From: JASSUD01 sp031963415 | GTDB taxonomy: Bacteria > Pseudomonadota > Gammaproteobacteria > Burkholderiales > Burkholderiaceae | Direction: 5' to 3' | Assembly: GCA_031963415.1 (NCBI GenBank) | Contig: JASSUI010000001.1 | Span: 1,054,001 to 1,118,000, forward strand | Length of the DNA: 64,000 bases | Part shown: piece by piece, positions 1 to 9,490 of the stretch | How positions within the stretch are numbered: position 1 is the stretch's first letter | Layout: each line of letters begins with the position of its first letter | Program-made: the position numbers and the translations under genes | The notes under the pieces: model-generated | Told to the model about the DNA's origin: nothing | Database searches by the model: none | The model's input: only the letters and a program-made list of their open reading frames with translations

Positions 1-169
1 CTTGAGCAACTTGGCCTTTCAGCACTTTGCCTTTACACGAACCACAAATACCATTTTTACAGCTATAAGGCAAAATAATGCCTTTTCGTTTAGCTGCTTC
101 AAGAATGGGTTCATCGGCTTGTGCTGTAAATACTTGACCGCTTGGTTTAAGGGTTATAGTAAAGGTCAT
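1..169 (-). CDS. 2Fe-2S ferredoxin-domain reductase, N-terminal part (CDP-6-deoxy-delta-3,4-glucoseen reductase-like)
   Basis: Partial gene running off the left edge; the start is the ATG complementary to 167-169. The visible 56 residues form the start of a plant-type 2Fe-2S ferredoxin domain, with the cluster-binding motif CKNGICGSC (C-x4-C-x2-C) at about residues 37-45, followed by GKVLKGQV. In the Burkholderia enzymes annotated as CDP-6-deoxy-delta-3,4-glucoseen reductase, such an N-terminal ferredoxin domain precedes FAD- and NAD-binding domains and the protein passes electrons from NAD(P)H. Only the first domain is visible here, so other oxygenase-reductase components of the same architecture remain possible. 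Confidence 0.75.
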   Translation of the reverse strand, partial: MTFTITLKPSGQVFTAQADEPILEAAKRKGIILPYSCKNGICGSCKGKVLKGQVAQ

Positions 170-554
170 GAGTTATATGAGTAAAAAGCAAGGAAAGTAA
201 TCTGCAATACGAGAACTGCCTGTCGAAACAAAGCAGACATCCATTTCATCGGTAAAGGACAAATTATAAGGGTTAATAGAAGGCAAACTGATTCGCAACA
301 TTACCAAGGAGTTTATTTAAAACCTTTCTAATGCATTGCAGCTGCAGCCAGCGCTAAAGAACCTCTGCCCCTCTTGGCCCACAAGATGACCTATTGAAGC
401 TTCCTTTTTTTGCATTAGGTATTAATGCAATGCCTGCGTCGACATGCCTAGCCTTTGAGGCTTTACCATGGCTACTGTAACGGCGAGTCTTACGCAAAAA
501 GGCTAAGACATTCATTCCTGATAAAGCGTGCAAGCTTTAACTCGTGGAGATTTT
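170..554. other. intergenic region between the divergent reductase and mrp genes
   Basis: About 385 bases lie between the divergently transcribed reductase and mrp. It must hold both promoters. I see no convincing gene, hairpin terminator or known operator here; the ribosome-binding site GTGGAGA at 544-550 belongs to mrp. Confidence 0.5.
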
Positions 555-1643
555 ATGAGCATCAACCAAGACCAAATCAACGCAGCACTCGCGCAAGTGA
601 TTGACCCAAACACCGGGCACGATTTGCTTACCTCAAAAAATATTGAGCACATCACGATTCAAGCTGATTTAGTCACCGTTAACGTTGTGCTCGGCTATCC
701 TGCTCAAACCCAATTTGAGGCTTTGCGTGCCCTTGTGAGCAAAGCACTGATGGCTATACCAGGCGTACAAAATACCGAAGTGACTATTTCACAAAAGATC
801 GTCGCACATACTGTACAAAACAATATACAACTGCTGCCGGGGGTAAAAAACATCATCGCCGTTGCCTCTGGTAAGGGGGGGGTCGGCAAAAGCACAACCG
901 CCGTTAATCTAGCGCTGGCGCTTGCTGCTGAAGGCGCGCAAGTCGGTTTGCTCGATGCTGATATTTATGGCCCGTCACAACCGATGATGCTGGGCATCAA
1001 TAGCCAACCGGAATCTAAACAACCGCAGACAATGGAGCCACTCGAGGCATATGGTATCCAAGCCAATTCAATCGGCTTTTTAATTGAGCCTGATAGTCCC
1101 ATGGTGTGGCGCGGCCCAATGGTCACTTCGGCGCTTAATCAACTTCTGCGGCAAACTAATTGGCGAGATTTGGATTACTTGGTCGTCGATATGCCACCAG
1201 GCACCGGCGATATTCAGCTAACGCTTGCGCAACGCGTGCCTGTCACAGGAGCGGTGATCGTCACTACACCGCAAGATATTGCACTGATCGATGCGAAGAA
1301 AGGGCTTAGAATGTTCGAGAAAGTGGGTATCCCTATTCTCGGTTTAGTCGAAAATATGAGTCAACATATTTGCTCGAACTGTGGTCACACCACTCCGTTA
1401 TTTGGCGAAGGAGGCGGCGCAAAGATGTGTGAACAATATGGTGTTGAGTTACTAGGTAGCCTGCCGCTTGATCTCGCCATTAGAGAACGCACTGATGAAG
1501 GCAAACCGATTGTAGTTAGCCAACCAGAAAGCGACATCGCACAGATATATCGAGAAATTGCCCGTAAAGTTGCGATTCGAATTGCCGATAAAAAACCCGA
1601 TATGAGAGGAAAATTCCCGCCTATTGTGGTGCAAAATACGTAA
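555..1643 (+). CDS. apbC: Mrp/ApbC iron-sulfur carrier P-loop ATPase
   Basis: A 362-residue Mrp/ApbC (NBP35-like) protein, which binds and transfers iron-sulfur clusters to apo-proteins in the cytoplasm. Residues 1-75 form the MIP18/DUF59 domain (INAALAQVIDPNTGHDL). The deviant Walker A GKGGVGKST follows near residue 105, then LLDADIYGPSQP, the DMPPGTGD motif, and the cluster-binding CSNCG (CxxC) near residue 275. The ATG at 555 is chosen because GTGGAGA lies 5 bases upstream and the protein then begins MSINQDQI, as in Burkholderia; an upstream in-frame ATG at 528 is less likely. The next two genes follow on the same strand with gaps of about 100 bases. Confidence 0.95.
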   Translation: MSINQDQINAALAQVIDPNTGHDLLTSKNIEHITIQADLVTVNVVLGYPAQTQFEALRALVSKALMAIPGVQNTEVTISQKIVAHTVQNNIQLLPGVKNIIAVASGKGGVGKSTTAVNLALALAAEGAQVGLLDADIYGPSQPMMLGINSQPESKQPQTMEPLEAYGIQANSIGFLIEPDSPMVWRGPMVTSALNQLLRQTNWRDLDYLVVDMPPGTGDIQLTLAQRVPVTGAVIVTTPQDIALIDAKKGLRMFEKVGIPILGLVENMSQHICSNCGHTTPLFGEGGGAKMCEQYGVELLGSLPLDLAIRERTDEGKPIVVSQPESDIAQIYREIARKVAIRIADKKPDMRGKFPPIVVQNT

Positions 1644-1742
1644 GCAAAACTTAAAAAACTGTTTCACCGCATGACTTAAAACTTTGTATCTTGTTTTAAA
1701 TCACGCGCCAAACTTTCAACTCTGAGACAAAAAAGGATCCCT

Positions 1743-2279
1743 ATGGGACGAAGCTTCGCTTGGAAAAGCTGTATAACTGCTATGGCGTTAGTGATCAGCA
1801 GTTTGTTAAACACTGGGTGCGCCTGGTTCGCGCCGAGCGAGCTACACGCTAAGGCACAAATGCTGCCAGCCCTTGGCCGTACTGTGCGAGGTAATGTCAC
1901 TTTTGTTGAGCGCGCAGATGGCGTACAGATTACGTACAATATCGCCGGTTTGCGACCCGCTACGGAGCATGCGCTGCAAATTCACGAATGGGGTAACTGT
2001 AACGCGGCTGGAGCACGCAGCACTGGACGTATTTTTTCGCTGAATCATGCTAAGCAGATGCGCACCTCAAAGAAAACCAGCCCAGAAGGTCGGTTGCCCA
2101 ATATTCGCGCTGACCTTAATGGTGTAGCAACTGGTTTTTTTGTGATACCTGATCTTGCACTAGCGGGAGCTCGCTCTATCATTGGCCGCTCGATCGTGGT
2201 GCTACGCAAAGCGGATGACCCTTACACTGCGACTCCCGTTAGTGGGCCACGGTTAGCATGCGGCGTCATTCGACCTTAA
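1743..2279 (+). CDS. SodC-like (Cu/Zn superoxide dismutase family) protein with lost metal ligands
   Basis: A 178-residue protein with a hydrophobic N-terminal signal and a possible lipobox (LLNTGC, residues 21-26), so probably an envelope lipoprotein. The Cu/Zn superoxide dismutase fold is recognisable from GLRPATEHALQIHEWGNC, GRLPNIRADLNG, IIGRSIVVL and the C-terminal GPRLACGVIRP. Most canonical ligands are changed. The first Cu histidine is Gln in HALQIHE, the bridging histidine in GGHF is replaced (TGRIF), the Zn Asp in GDLPN is Arg (GRLPN), and the final Cu histidine after GR..VV is Leu. The two disulfide cysteines (WGNC and LACGV) remain. It is therefore probably not an active dismutase. 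AAGGATCCCT precedes the ATG at 1743. Confidence 0.8.
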   Translation: MGRSFAWKSCITAMALVISSLLNTGCAWFAPSELHAKAQMLPALGRTVRGNVTFVERADGVQITYNIAGLRPATEHALQIHEWGNCNAAGARSTGRIFSLNHAKQMRTSKKTSPEGRLPNIRADLNGVATGFFVIPDLALAGARSIIGRSIVVLRKADDPYTATPVSGPRLACGVIRP

Positions 2280-2319
2280 AACTTGTCTACACCCAGCGAA
2301 CGGCAGGCACAGACAAGTT
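2280..2319 (+). terminator. weak stem-loop after the SodC-like gene
   Basis: A 9-bp perfect inverted repeat (AACTTGTCT at 2280-2288, AGACAAGTT at 2311-2319) begins just after the stop codon. The loop is long (22 bases) and there is no real T tract, so terminator function is uncertain. Confidence 0.3.
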
Positions 2320-2365
2320 CTTAAACACATAACCTCTTTTCACCACTCCTTAACTATTCGTCCTT

Positions 2366-2935
2366 ATGAGCATTAAATCTGACAAATGGATTCGACGCAT
2401 GGCTACCACTCACCAAATGATCGAGCCATTTGTTGCCGATCAAGTGCGCCGCAATGAAACAGGCCAAAGCATCATTAGTTATGGCACCTCGAGCTATGGT
2501 TACGACATTCGCGTGGCTGACGAATTTAAGATTTTCACGAATATCAATTCGACCATCGTTGATCCTAAAAATTTCGATGAAAAATCGTTTGTCGATTTTA
2601 AAGGTGATGTTTGCATCATCCCACCTAATTCGTTTGCACTAGCACGCACCGTTGAATACTTTCGAATTCCGCGTAATGTGTTAACCATTTGCTTGGGTAA
2701 ATCCACTTATGCTCGCTGCGGCATTATTGTGAATGTGACACCGTTCGAGCCAGAATGGGAAGGCCATGTGACCCTTGAATTTTCTAATACCACTCCGTTG
2801 CCAGCCAAAATCTATGCGAACGAAGGCGTCGCTCAAGTTCTATTTTTTGAAAGCGACGAAGTTTGCGACGTCTCATACCGAGACCGCAAAGGTAAGTATC
2901 AGGGACAATCTGGCGTGACGTTGCCAAAGGCTTAA
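2366..2935 (+). CDS. dcd: dCTP deaminase
   Basis: Deaminates dCTP to dUTP, supplying the dUTP that Dut (encoded at 51.9-52.3 kb) converts to dUMP for dTMP synthesis. The 189-residue length and the sequence (MSIKSDKWIRRMA, SYGTSSYGYDIR, LGKSTYARCGI, VTPFEPEWEGHVTLEFSNT, KYQGQSGVTLPKA) are those of the standard proteobacterial trimeric enzyme. The catalytic Glu lies in the EPEWEGHVTLE segment near residue 138. The start gives the normal family N terminus. No terminator is visible in the next 60 bases. Confidence 0.97.
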   Translation: MSIKSDKWIRRMATTHQMIEPFVADQVRRNETGQSIISYGTSSYGYDIRVADEFKIFTNINSTIVDPKNFDEKSFVDFKGDVCIIPPNSFALARTVEYFRIPRNVLTICLGKSTYARCGIIVNVTPFEPEWEGHVTLEFSNTTPLPAKIYANEGVAQVLFFESDEVCDVSYRDRKGKYQGQSGVTLPKA

Positions 2936-3220
2936 GGACTTGTTCCACGTCTCAATGAAGCGTGTTTTTAGAGGTGATCGGTAATCATATTGGGATGAGG
3001 TACAAATCCCAATATGCTCGCTTGTCACTGTTACCCTAATTTTTTCACAGACTTTTAACAGTTTCCCCAAACTATCACTGGCACAAAGTCACTAAATACA
3101 TCAAACGTTCTGTAAGTCAGGCAAAAGGTAATTAAATTATCTATACCTGCATAAAAACCCTCCCCCTTTGTCTATCCTTCGCTGCATAAAACCAAGCAGC
3201 GCTTTGTTAAAGAAATTGGT
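2936..3220. other. spacer with a short inverted repeat of repeat family B type
   Basis: A 10-bp perfect inverted repeat (CATATTGGGA at 2986-2995 and TCCCAATATG at 3007-3016) is preceded by GTGATCGGTAAT. The segment resembles the left part of the family B repeats near 9812 and 38479. It may be a decayed copy, or a stem-loop ending the dcd transcript. Confidence 0.4.
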
Positions 3221-5491
3221 ATGAAATTTCGCTTCCCGGTTGTGATCATTGACGAAGATTTTCGTTCTGAAAATATCTCTGGTTCTGGCATTCGCTCGCT
3301 TGCTGAGGCAATCGAGGGAGAAGGAATGGAGGTGTTAGGTTTAACCAGCTACGGCGATCTCACTTCGTTTGCGCAGCAAGCAAGCCGCGCCTCGTGCTTT
3401 GTATTATCGATTGATGACGATGAAATTAGCGCTAGCGGCCTCGAAGAAAACGGTGAAATCGCTTACGCGCTCACCGCACTGCGCGCCTTTATTGCTGAAG
3501 TGCGCCGCCATAATGCACGATTACCGATTTTCTTATATGGCGAGACGCGTACCTCGCGCCATATTCCAAACGATATCTTGCGCGAGCTGCATGGCTTCAT
3601 TCATATGTTTGAAGACACGCCTGAGTTTGTCGCTCGCCATATTGTGCGTGAAGCGCGGAACTATTTAGCTTCCCTGGCTCCACCCTTTTTTCGCGCGCTT
3701 ACGCATTATGCTGCGGATGGCTCGTATTCATGGCACTGTCCAGGGCATTCAGGTGGCGTGGCTTTTCTAAAAAGCCCACTGGGCCAAATGTTCCATCAAT
3801 TTTTTGGTGAAAATTTGTTGCGCGCTGATGTCTGTAATGCGGTCGACGAGTTAGGCCAATTACTTGACCATACTGGCCCTATCGCCGCCTCTGAGCATAA
3901 TGCCGCACGTATTTTCAGCGCTGATCATTTGTTTTTTGTAACCAACGGCACATCAACCTCCAATAAGATCGTTTGGCATGCCACCGTAGCGCCTGGTGAT
4001 ATCGTCATTGTTGATCGTAATTGCCATAAATCCATTTTGCATGCCATTACGATGACGGGAGCGATTCCGGTATTCCTTACACCCACACGTAACCACTATG
4101 GGATTATTGGCCCTATTCCTTATGATGAATTTAGTCCAGAAAATATTCGCCGCAAGATAGAAGAAAATCCGTTTGCACGCGAGGCGCTTAAACAAAACCC
4201 GAATCTGCGCCCGCGCATTCTGACAATTACACAAAGCACTTATGACGGCATCGTGTATAACGTTGAGATGATTAAGGAGCTGCTTGGCGATTTTCTCGAT
4301 ACGCTGCATTTCGACGAAGCTTGGCTGCCACATGCAGAATTTCATCCTTTTTATAAAGATATGCATGCGATTGGCGCGGACCGTTCACGTACTGGCGCGC
4401 TTATCTTTGCAACTCATTCCACGCACAAATTACTCGCTGGCATTTCCCAGGCTTCGCAAATCGTTGTGCAAGACTCCGAACACCGCATCTTCGATAAACA
4501 CCGCTTTAACGAAGCATATCTGATGCACACATCAACTAGCCCCCAATACGCAATCATTGCTTCTTGTGACGTGGCAGCTGGCATGATGGAGCCACCGGGT
4601 GGTACTGCATTGGTTGAGGAGTCAATTGCTGAAGCACTCGATTTTCGCCGCGCTATGCGTAAGGTGGATGCCGATTATGGTGACGATTGGTGGTTTAAAG
4701 TCTGGGGGCCAGAAGCCCTCGCTGACGAAGGGATTGGTGAGCGTGAAGAATGGATGCTGCAGCCCAATGATCGCTGGCACGGCTTTGGCAATTTGGTGCC
4801 GGGCTTTAATATGCTGGATCCAATCAAAGCGACGATTATCACACCCGGCTTGGATGTCGATGGCGCGTTTGGCGAAACAGGGATCCCGGCCGCGATCCTG
4901 ACCAAGTATCTGGCTGAACACGGCATCATCATCGAAAAAACAGGTCTCTACTCCTTCTTCATTATGTTTACCATCGGCATCACGAAGGGTCGTTGGAATA
5001 GCTTGGTCACTGAACTGCAACAATTTAAAGACGATTACGATAACAATCAGCCTTTATGGCGCATCATGCCTGAGTTCGTCGCTCAGCACCCCATCTACGA
5101 ACGTATTGGGCTACGCGATTTGTGTGATCAAATTCATCAGGTTTACAAAGCCAACGACGTCGCGCGCGTAACGACTGAAATGTATCTTTCCACCATCAAG
5201 CCAGCGATGAAACCAGCGGATGCGTTTGCCAAACTCGCGCACCGAGAAGTTGATCGCGTGCCCATTGATGAATTAGAAGGCCGCATTACTAGCGTGCTAC
5301 TCACGCCTTATCCGCCTGGTATTCCGCTGTTAATTCCAGGAGAACGCTTTAATCGCCCGATCATGCGTTACCTGCAATTTGCACGCGAATTCAACGCTCG
5401 CTTTTCTGGGCTGCATACCGATGTCCACGGTTTAGTTGTTGAGGAAATCAACGGATGTGTGGAATATTTTGTAGACTGCGTGCGGGCTTAA
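3221..5491 (+). CDS. PLP-dependent arginine/lysine/ornithine decarboxylase
   Basis: A 756-residue group III basic-amino-acid decarboxylase, the length of E. coli AdiA. An N-terminal receiver-like wing domain occupies about residues 1-130. The fold-type I PLP domain follows (SWHCPGHSGG, LLDHTGP, VVDRNCHKSI, LHFDEAW), with the Schiff-base lysine in ATHSTHKLLAG near residue 400. The C-terminal domain contains TPYPPGIPLLIPGE. It removes CO2 from a basic amino acid to give a polyamine or polyamine precursor. Burkholderia also has this gene next to dcd. Substrate is most likely arginine from length and the HSTHKLL..SQAS segment, but lysine or ornithine cannot be excluded. A strong terminator follows. 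Confidence 0.92.
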   Translation: MKFRFPVVIIDEDFRSENISGSGIRSLAEAIEGEGMEVLGLTSYGDLTSFAQQASRASCFVLSIDDDEISASGLEENGEIAYALTALRAFIAEVRRHNARLPIFLYGETRTSRHIPNDILRELHGFIHMFEDTPEFVARHIVREARNYLASLAPPFFRALTHYAADGSYSWHCPGHSGGVAFLKSPLGQMFHQFFGENLLRADVCNAVDELGQLLDHTGPIAASEHNAARIFSADHLFFVTNGTSTSNKIVWHATVAPGDIVIVDRNCHKSILHAITMTGAIPVFLTPTRNHYGIIGPIPYDEFSPENIRRKIEENPFAREALKQNPNLRPRILTITQSTYDGIVYNVEMIKELLGDFLDTLHFDEAWLPHAEFHPFYKDMHAIGADRSRTGALIFATHSTHKLLAGISQASQIVVQDSEHRIFDKHRFNEAYLMHTSTSPQYAIIASCDVAAGMMEPPGGTALVEESIAEALDFRRAMRKVDADYGDDWWFKVWGPEALADEGIGEREEWMLQPNDRWHGFGNLVPGFNMLDPIKATIITPGLDVDGAFGETGIPAAILTKYLAEHGIIIEKTGLYSFFIMFTIGITKGRWNSLVTELQQFKDDYDNNQPLWRIMPEFVAQHPIYERIGLRDLCDQIHQVYKANDVARVTTEMYLSTIKPAMKPADAFAKLAHREVDRVPIDELEGRITSVLLTPYPPGIPLLIPGERFNRPIMRYLQFAREFNARFSGLHTDVHGLVVEEINGCVEYFVDCVRA

Positions 5492-5526
5492 GCAAAGCCT
5501 CTTTGCTGCACGACAAAAGTACAGGA

Positions 5527-5559
5527 CGACTCAGTAGGTCAAGCTACTGAGTCGTTTTT
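5527..5559 (+). terminator. rho-independent terminator of the decarboxylase gene
   Basis: A perfect 11-bp stem (CGACTCAGTAG at 5527-5537, CTACTGAGTCG at 5544-5554) with a 6-base loop is followed by TTTTT, 35 bases after the stop codon. Confidence 0.9.
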
Positions 5560-5973
5560 CAGTAATATTTATACAATGGCTCAATGCTATTTTTGATAGC
5601 GCTTATGCCGCCCCTGCCACTCCACCACTCTCAATTTTTCGATACTTGAAAAATCTGTACGCAATCGAGGCTTTTTCTTATCGCTTCCGTCTTTACTGCG
5701 CAGTTAATCTATCGCCCATTCTCTTTAATTACCGCGCAATCTGAAATAAACGATTTTTATCTCTACCGTCCCTTTCCCTACACGGGTTTTATATTGAAGC
5801 GCGGTTAATGCCATATAAACTTAATTTACTTTTTATTTGAATAAGAATTTTATTAAAAAAATGATAATATTTGCAATAATATTAAATTTTATATTATTCA
5901 AAGTATAGAGAAATTTTATACTAGCAAATCCATTTTAGGAAAATTATCAGATCCAATTATATAAATCAAAAAT
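5560..5973. other. AT-rich spacer before the ankyrin-type gene
   Basis: The spacer becomes strongly AT-rich from about 5815 and marks the left edge of the accessory island. AGGAAAA at 5937 lies too far from the ATG at 5974 to act as its ribosome-binding site, and no closer one is visible. I see no gene here. Confidence 0.4.
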
Positions 5974-8229
5974 ATGACTATTAGTTTACCAAACAGTCCT
6001 CATACGAGAGTTTATACTAGGTCGCCGCGTAATTTAGGGCAAAATCACGATGCACAATCTGATCGTGCCGCCGCAACTGATACTCTACATTCCTCTTCTC
6101 AAAGCTCTGCTGAAAGCAAAATAGATAACGCTATTGCTCATAAAAATAATATAAAGTGGAGTAAATACACGTCAGAAAAAAATGATCAGCAAATAAAAGA
6201 GTTTTTTTCTTCTAATATAGCGAAAAATATTCTTAATGAGCAAGCTTTTGCACAGCTATCTCAATGTAGCGCCATAACTGAAAGTATGCTTAAAAAAGAT
6301 ATTTTTTCAGAGGAATATAAGAATAACAACAATAAAATTTTCGCCTTTCGAGAATTAATCAAAGTTTTCCTTCTAAAAAAATGCACAAGAGGAGAACCTC
6401 TTGAATTAATAAACGCCATTCATTTGGAGTTAAAAAATAATATTCCTATAAAAAGAGAAAATTTTAAAAGACTAAAAATCCCTTCCTATCACCTATCGAA
6501 TCAATTAGAACGCAAAAATATAGAATATATATTAATACATATAGATCTACTGCTTTCCAAGAAAAATGATCCTAATGAAGAATTGGAAAATCTTAGTGCA
6601 TATTACAATTATTTAAAGGATGACAGTCCGCTATTAAAATCTTGCCTTGATTACTACAACAGAAAAGAAGATTTCACCCATATCGCAGAAATATTAAATT
6701 TTTGCAATAATTTCGCAGGAAAGCGGAATGAAATTATTAGCCCTTTACTTCTACCAATTTTATATAACGATGAAGAAACTTTAAAAGACATGCTTGAAGC
6801 TGGCATTGAACCTGATTGGGTGCCACTTGAAGAATCATCGCGAGATTTATTTTCTTTTTATAGCAATCGATTTCCTGCTCTAAAAGATATTAAGAATGAT
6901 GAAAAACCCTTAGCTTTTGCGCTAAGGCATGGTAGTTTTTCCTGCGCCAGCATCCTACTAGCATATGGTGCAGATGCAAAAAACATACTTGAAAGTACAC
7001 TCAACAATCTTCAAAAAGAAGATTATTACGAATTTTATAATTTTATTGATTTTCTATACTGGGCGTTTAATAATAAGAATAATGAATTAGAAAAAATTTT
7101 TACAATTTTGAATAAGATTGACTTTAAAAATGAGATTGACAGATTTGGTCAGTTTATATTTTCCATGTTTAGATCATTATCTTCAAAAGAAGATTTTATT
7201 GCTGCCATTTTAAATATTATAAAAAAAATCGATGCTGAAGAAAGGTTTAATTTAGTATTTCAAATTATCTATTTACGAGAAGTAGATTTACTTGATAAAG
7301 TTTTAAAGGCAGGGGGCAATCCTAATATATTAGATCGTCAACGAGATAGATATCCATTACATCATGCAGTCGAGCTAAAATATTACGATGAGGTCCGCTC
7401 ATTACTAAAACATGGCGCACTAGTCGATTCTCTAACTAATAGAAAACTAACCGCATTGATTATTGCAGTTCTAACAAACTATAACGATCTCATTGTGGCA
7501 CTGCTTCAGGCAAAAGCAAACCCGAATCTCGGAAGTTATTTGGAAAGCCATCAATTAGAGGTAATTAGAAGCATGGATACCCGCCTGAAGCGTTTGCTAT
7601 CAGAAAATTCATTTTCTAGTCTTGAATTAAGTCGAACTCTTTCTGATTATTTAAAGTCTCAAGGAATCGAACTTAATCGTAGCATTACTGAACAAAGCGG
7701 AATATTACGTGAAATATTAGATGAGATTGTTAAAGTACTATCGGAACCACAGAAAGATATTCCTTTAAATATTGCTATTAATTTCGTTTCTAACAATAAA
7801 GAATATTTATTAAATAAAATTAAAAACATATACGACGAGTTAAATCTCGTCCTAATAACCAATTCACTTATTAGTCTTGGATTAGACGAAAAAGAAAAAC
7901 TTTCTCTTTTATTAAAGCTTCAGGGAATTAAACTTGATGGTAGCATTATTGAGCAAGATGAAATATTAAAAAGGGTTCAGAATGAATTATTCGCTATAGG
8001 AGCCGGTACTCCTTTGGATATCGCTATTAAGAATTATGATCGTGCTTCGGAAATAAAAAACCCAGATGAAGCAGATTGGCAGAAAGAATTGTGTATCAGT
8101 ACTATCGATACTTTGCTTGAATACGAAGCTGGCCTCACCCCAGGAAACCCTATCCTCGGAAATGATAAGCATCCTTTATTTAGGAAACTTAAAGAGAAAG
8201 AAAGCAGCCTAGTCCGCTCTGCAGATTAG
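5974..8229 (+). CDS. ankyrin-repeat-type protein, putative host-directed effector
   Basis: A 751-residue protein in DNA clearly more AT-rich than the flanking core genes. Residues 1-50 are polar and Ser/Thr/Arg-rich (MTISLPNSPHTRVYTRSPRN), like a secretion signal. Ankyrin-type helices appear near residues 305-335 (PLAFALRHGSFSCASILLAYGAD) and 435-520 (VLKAGGNPNI, YPLHHAVELKYYDEVRSLLK, LTALIIAVLTNY, LLQAKANPNL). Residues about 550-690 contain a duplicated unit: QGIELNRSITEQSGILREIL with IPLNIAI, and QGIKLDGSIIEQDEILKRVQ with TPLDIAI. Ankyrin repeats mediate protein binding, and such proteins are common effectors of intracellular bacteria. Secretion is inferred. The gene converges on the next one, 61 bases away. 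Confidence 0.7.
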   Translation: MTISLPNSPHTRVYTRSPRNLGQNHDAQSDRAAATDTLHSSSQSSAESKIDNAIAHKNNIKWSKYTSEKNDQQIKEFFSSNIAKNILNEQAFAQLSQCSAITESMLKKDIFSEEYKNNNNKIFAFRELIKVFLLKKCTRGEPLELINAIHLELKNNIPIKRENFKRLKIPSYHLSNQLERKNIEYILIHIDLLLSKKNDPNEELENLSAYYNYLKDDSPLLKSCLDYYNRKEDFTHIAEILNFCNNFAGKRNEIISPLLLPILYNDEETLKDMLEAGIEPDWVPLEESSRDLFSFYSNRFPALKDIKNDEKPLAFALRHGSFSCASILLAYGADAKNILESTLNNLQKEDYYEFYNFIDFLYWAFNNKNNELEKIFTILNKIDFKNEIDRFGQFIFSMFRSLSSKEDFIAAILNIIKKIDAEERFNLVFQIIYLREVDLLDKVLKAGGNPNILDRQRDRYPLHHAVELKYYDEVRSLLKHGALVDSLTNRKLTALIIAVLTNYNDLIVALLQAKANPNLGSYLESHQLEVIRSMDTRLKRLLSENSFSSLELSRTLSDYLKSQGIELNRSITEQSGILREILDEIVKVLSEPQKDIPLNIAINFVSNNKEYLLNKIKNIYDELNLVLITNSLISLGLDEKEKLSLLLKLQGIKLDGSIIEQDEILKRVQNELFAIGAGTPLDIAIKNYDRASEIKNPDEADWQKELCISTIDTLLEYEAGLTPGNPILGNDKHPLFRKLKEKESSLVRSAD

Positions 8230-8290
8230 GTTCCATACTCAACCAGCTTTTCCGATTTAGGCAAATCTTCTTTTATATCATGCCCTTCTA

Positions 8291-9490
8291 TCATGCAACT
8301 TCAGCGATCATTTTCGAATCGAATGACGCAGGGAAGGGCTTTTTAGGAGGCTCCTGCGCGCTTCCTTTTGGCATTTCTACTAGATCATCCTTTGTAAAAG
8401 ACGAACCTGTGTCTACGAAAGCTTCATTAAAATGGGTCCATTGAAGGGCAGAAGATCGGGGTTGAGGGTGAGCAATAGGTGCCCCGCTACCTAAACCATC
8501 TGCCTGCCTTCCTGGCAAATTCAAAAATGGCAAACTAGCGCATCGATTTCTGACGGGAATATGATCCATTCTCGTTATAACTGGACTGGATGGGCGAGTG
8601 GATATAGGGGTATATATACTTGAGCCACCTTCCGTAAGCGCCGATATACTTGCCTGTCTCTGCCGAGTCTCTAGATCTTCTGCCCCTTCAAATTTATTCA
8701 TTAACTGCCGCGCAATCACTTTTTCTTCAACACGGGGCGTATAAATTTTTCTAATCGATGCTATCCATTCATTATGCTTATTTTTTTGACTATCCTCATA
8801 AGAGAAATTTCGTTTAAAGTTAACGAAGAACTTTGAGAGATAATGTAGACATAGAATAGAAAAAAGAAAGATACTCACTAATGGTATAGAAGCTGCGGTA
8901 TAGCCTACCATCATACTCAAAAGCGGAACTATTGCATCCATCAAACTTGAGACAACTTCTCCTAATGAAGGTCTAGCTTCTATCTCTTTTACTTTTTTAT
9001 TAATTTTTACGAGAATCTCTAAAACAGAATCCACTCTGTAACGATCTATTAATAATCTAGTTTTGTCTAGATCTATAATTTCATCACTATCTCCAATTCT
9101 CTCAAAGCCTTTTAGATACTGTTCAATCTCGCAATTAATAAGATTGAGCAACTCTTTTTTATTCCTTTCTAGCCTTATATCTTCTAATTTATTGTACGCC
9201 CACTTAGGGATAGATTTAATAAATTGAAATATATTAAATTTATCTCCTCCTGACATCTTATTTTCAGATACGCAGGTTTTTCTCTCCAAGGAATCTAATA
9301 AATTATTAATCTTAACTATATGATTCGCAACAAAATTATCTACCTCTACCCTACTATCTGAATCATAATTTCCTATATAGTCTCTATCTCCCAATATCGT
9401 TCCGCAATCCGAAGAAAATTTACGACTTATATTAGAGTATGTACGACGAAGAGGAGTGGAAGGGACGGAATATGGCAAAGATTGCATCAT
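8291..9490 (-). CDS. membrane-hairpin/coiled-coil protein, putative effector
   Basis: A protein of about 399 residues with no function I recognise. The N terminus (MMQSLPYSVPSTPLRRTYS) is polar and resembles that of the ankyrin-type neighbour (MTISLPNSPHTRVYTR). A charged, probably helical region spans about residues 40-165. Two adjacent hydrophobic segments follow near residues 180-220 (VVSSLMDAIVPLLSMMVGYT, AASIPLVSIFLFSILCLHYL), then a basic/aromatic stretch and a Pro/Ser-rich tail. An in-frame TTG lies upstream at 9511, but ATG codons at 9490 and 9487 are more likely starts. The ribosome-binding site is weak. The arrangement of hydrophobic hairpin followed by a helix with W-x-x-x-I/K resembles the products at 36077 and 45799. 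Confidence 0.6.
   Translation of the reverse strand: MMQSLPYSVPSTPLRRTYSNISRKFSSDCGTILGDRDYIGNYDSDSRVEVDNFVANHIVKINNLLDSLERKTCVSENKMSGGDKFNIFQFIKSIPKWAYNKLEDIRLERNKKELLNLINCEIEQYLKGFERIGDSDEIIDLDKTRLLIDRYRVDSVLEILVKINKKVKEIEARPSLGEVVSSLMDAIVPLLSMMVGYTAASIPLVSIFLFSILCLHYLSKFFVNFKRNFSYEDSQKNKHNEWIASIRKIYTPRVEEKVIARQLMNKFEGAEDLETRQRQASISALTEGGSSIYTPISTRPSSPVITRMDHIPVRNRCASLPFLNLPGRQADGLGSGAPIAHPQPRSSALQWTHFNEAFVDTGSSFTKDDLVEMPKGSAQEPPKKPFPASFDSKMIAEVA

Noticed and set aside
2..184. Plus-strand open frame over the left edge
   Set aside because: It is the shadow of the minus-strand ferredoxin-domain gene, whose cluster-binding cysteines are plainly readable in the other direction.
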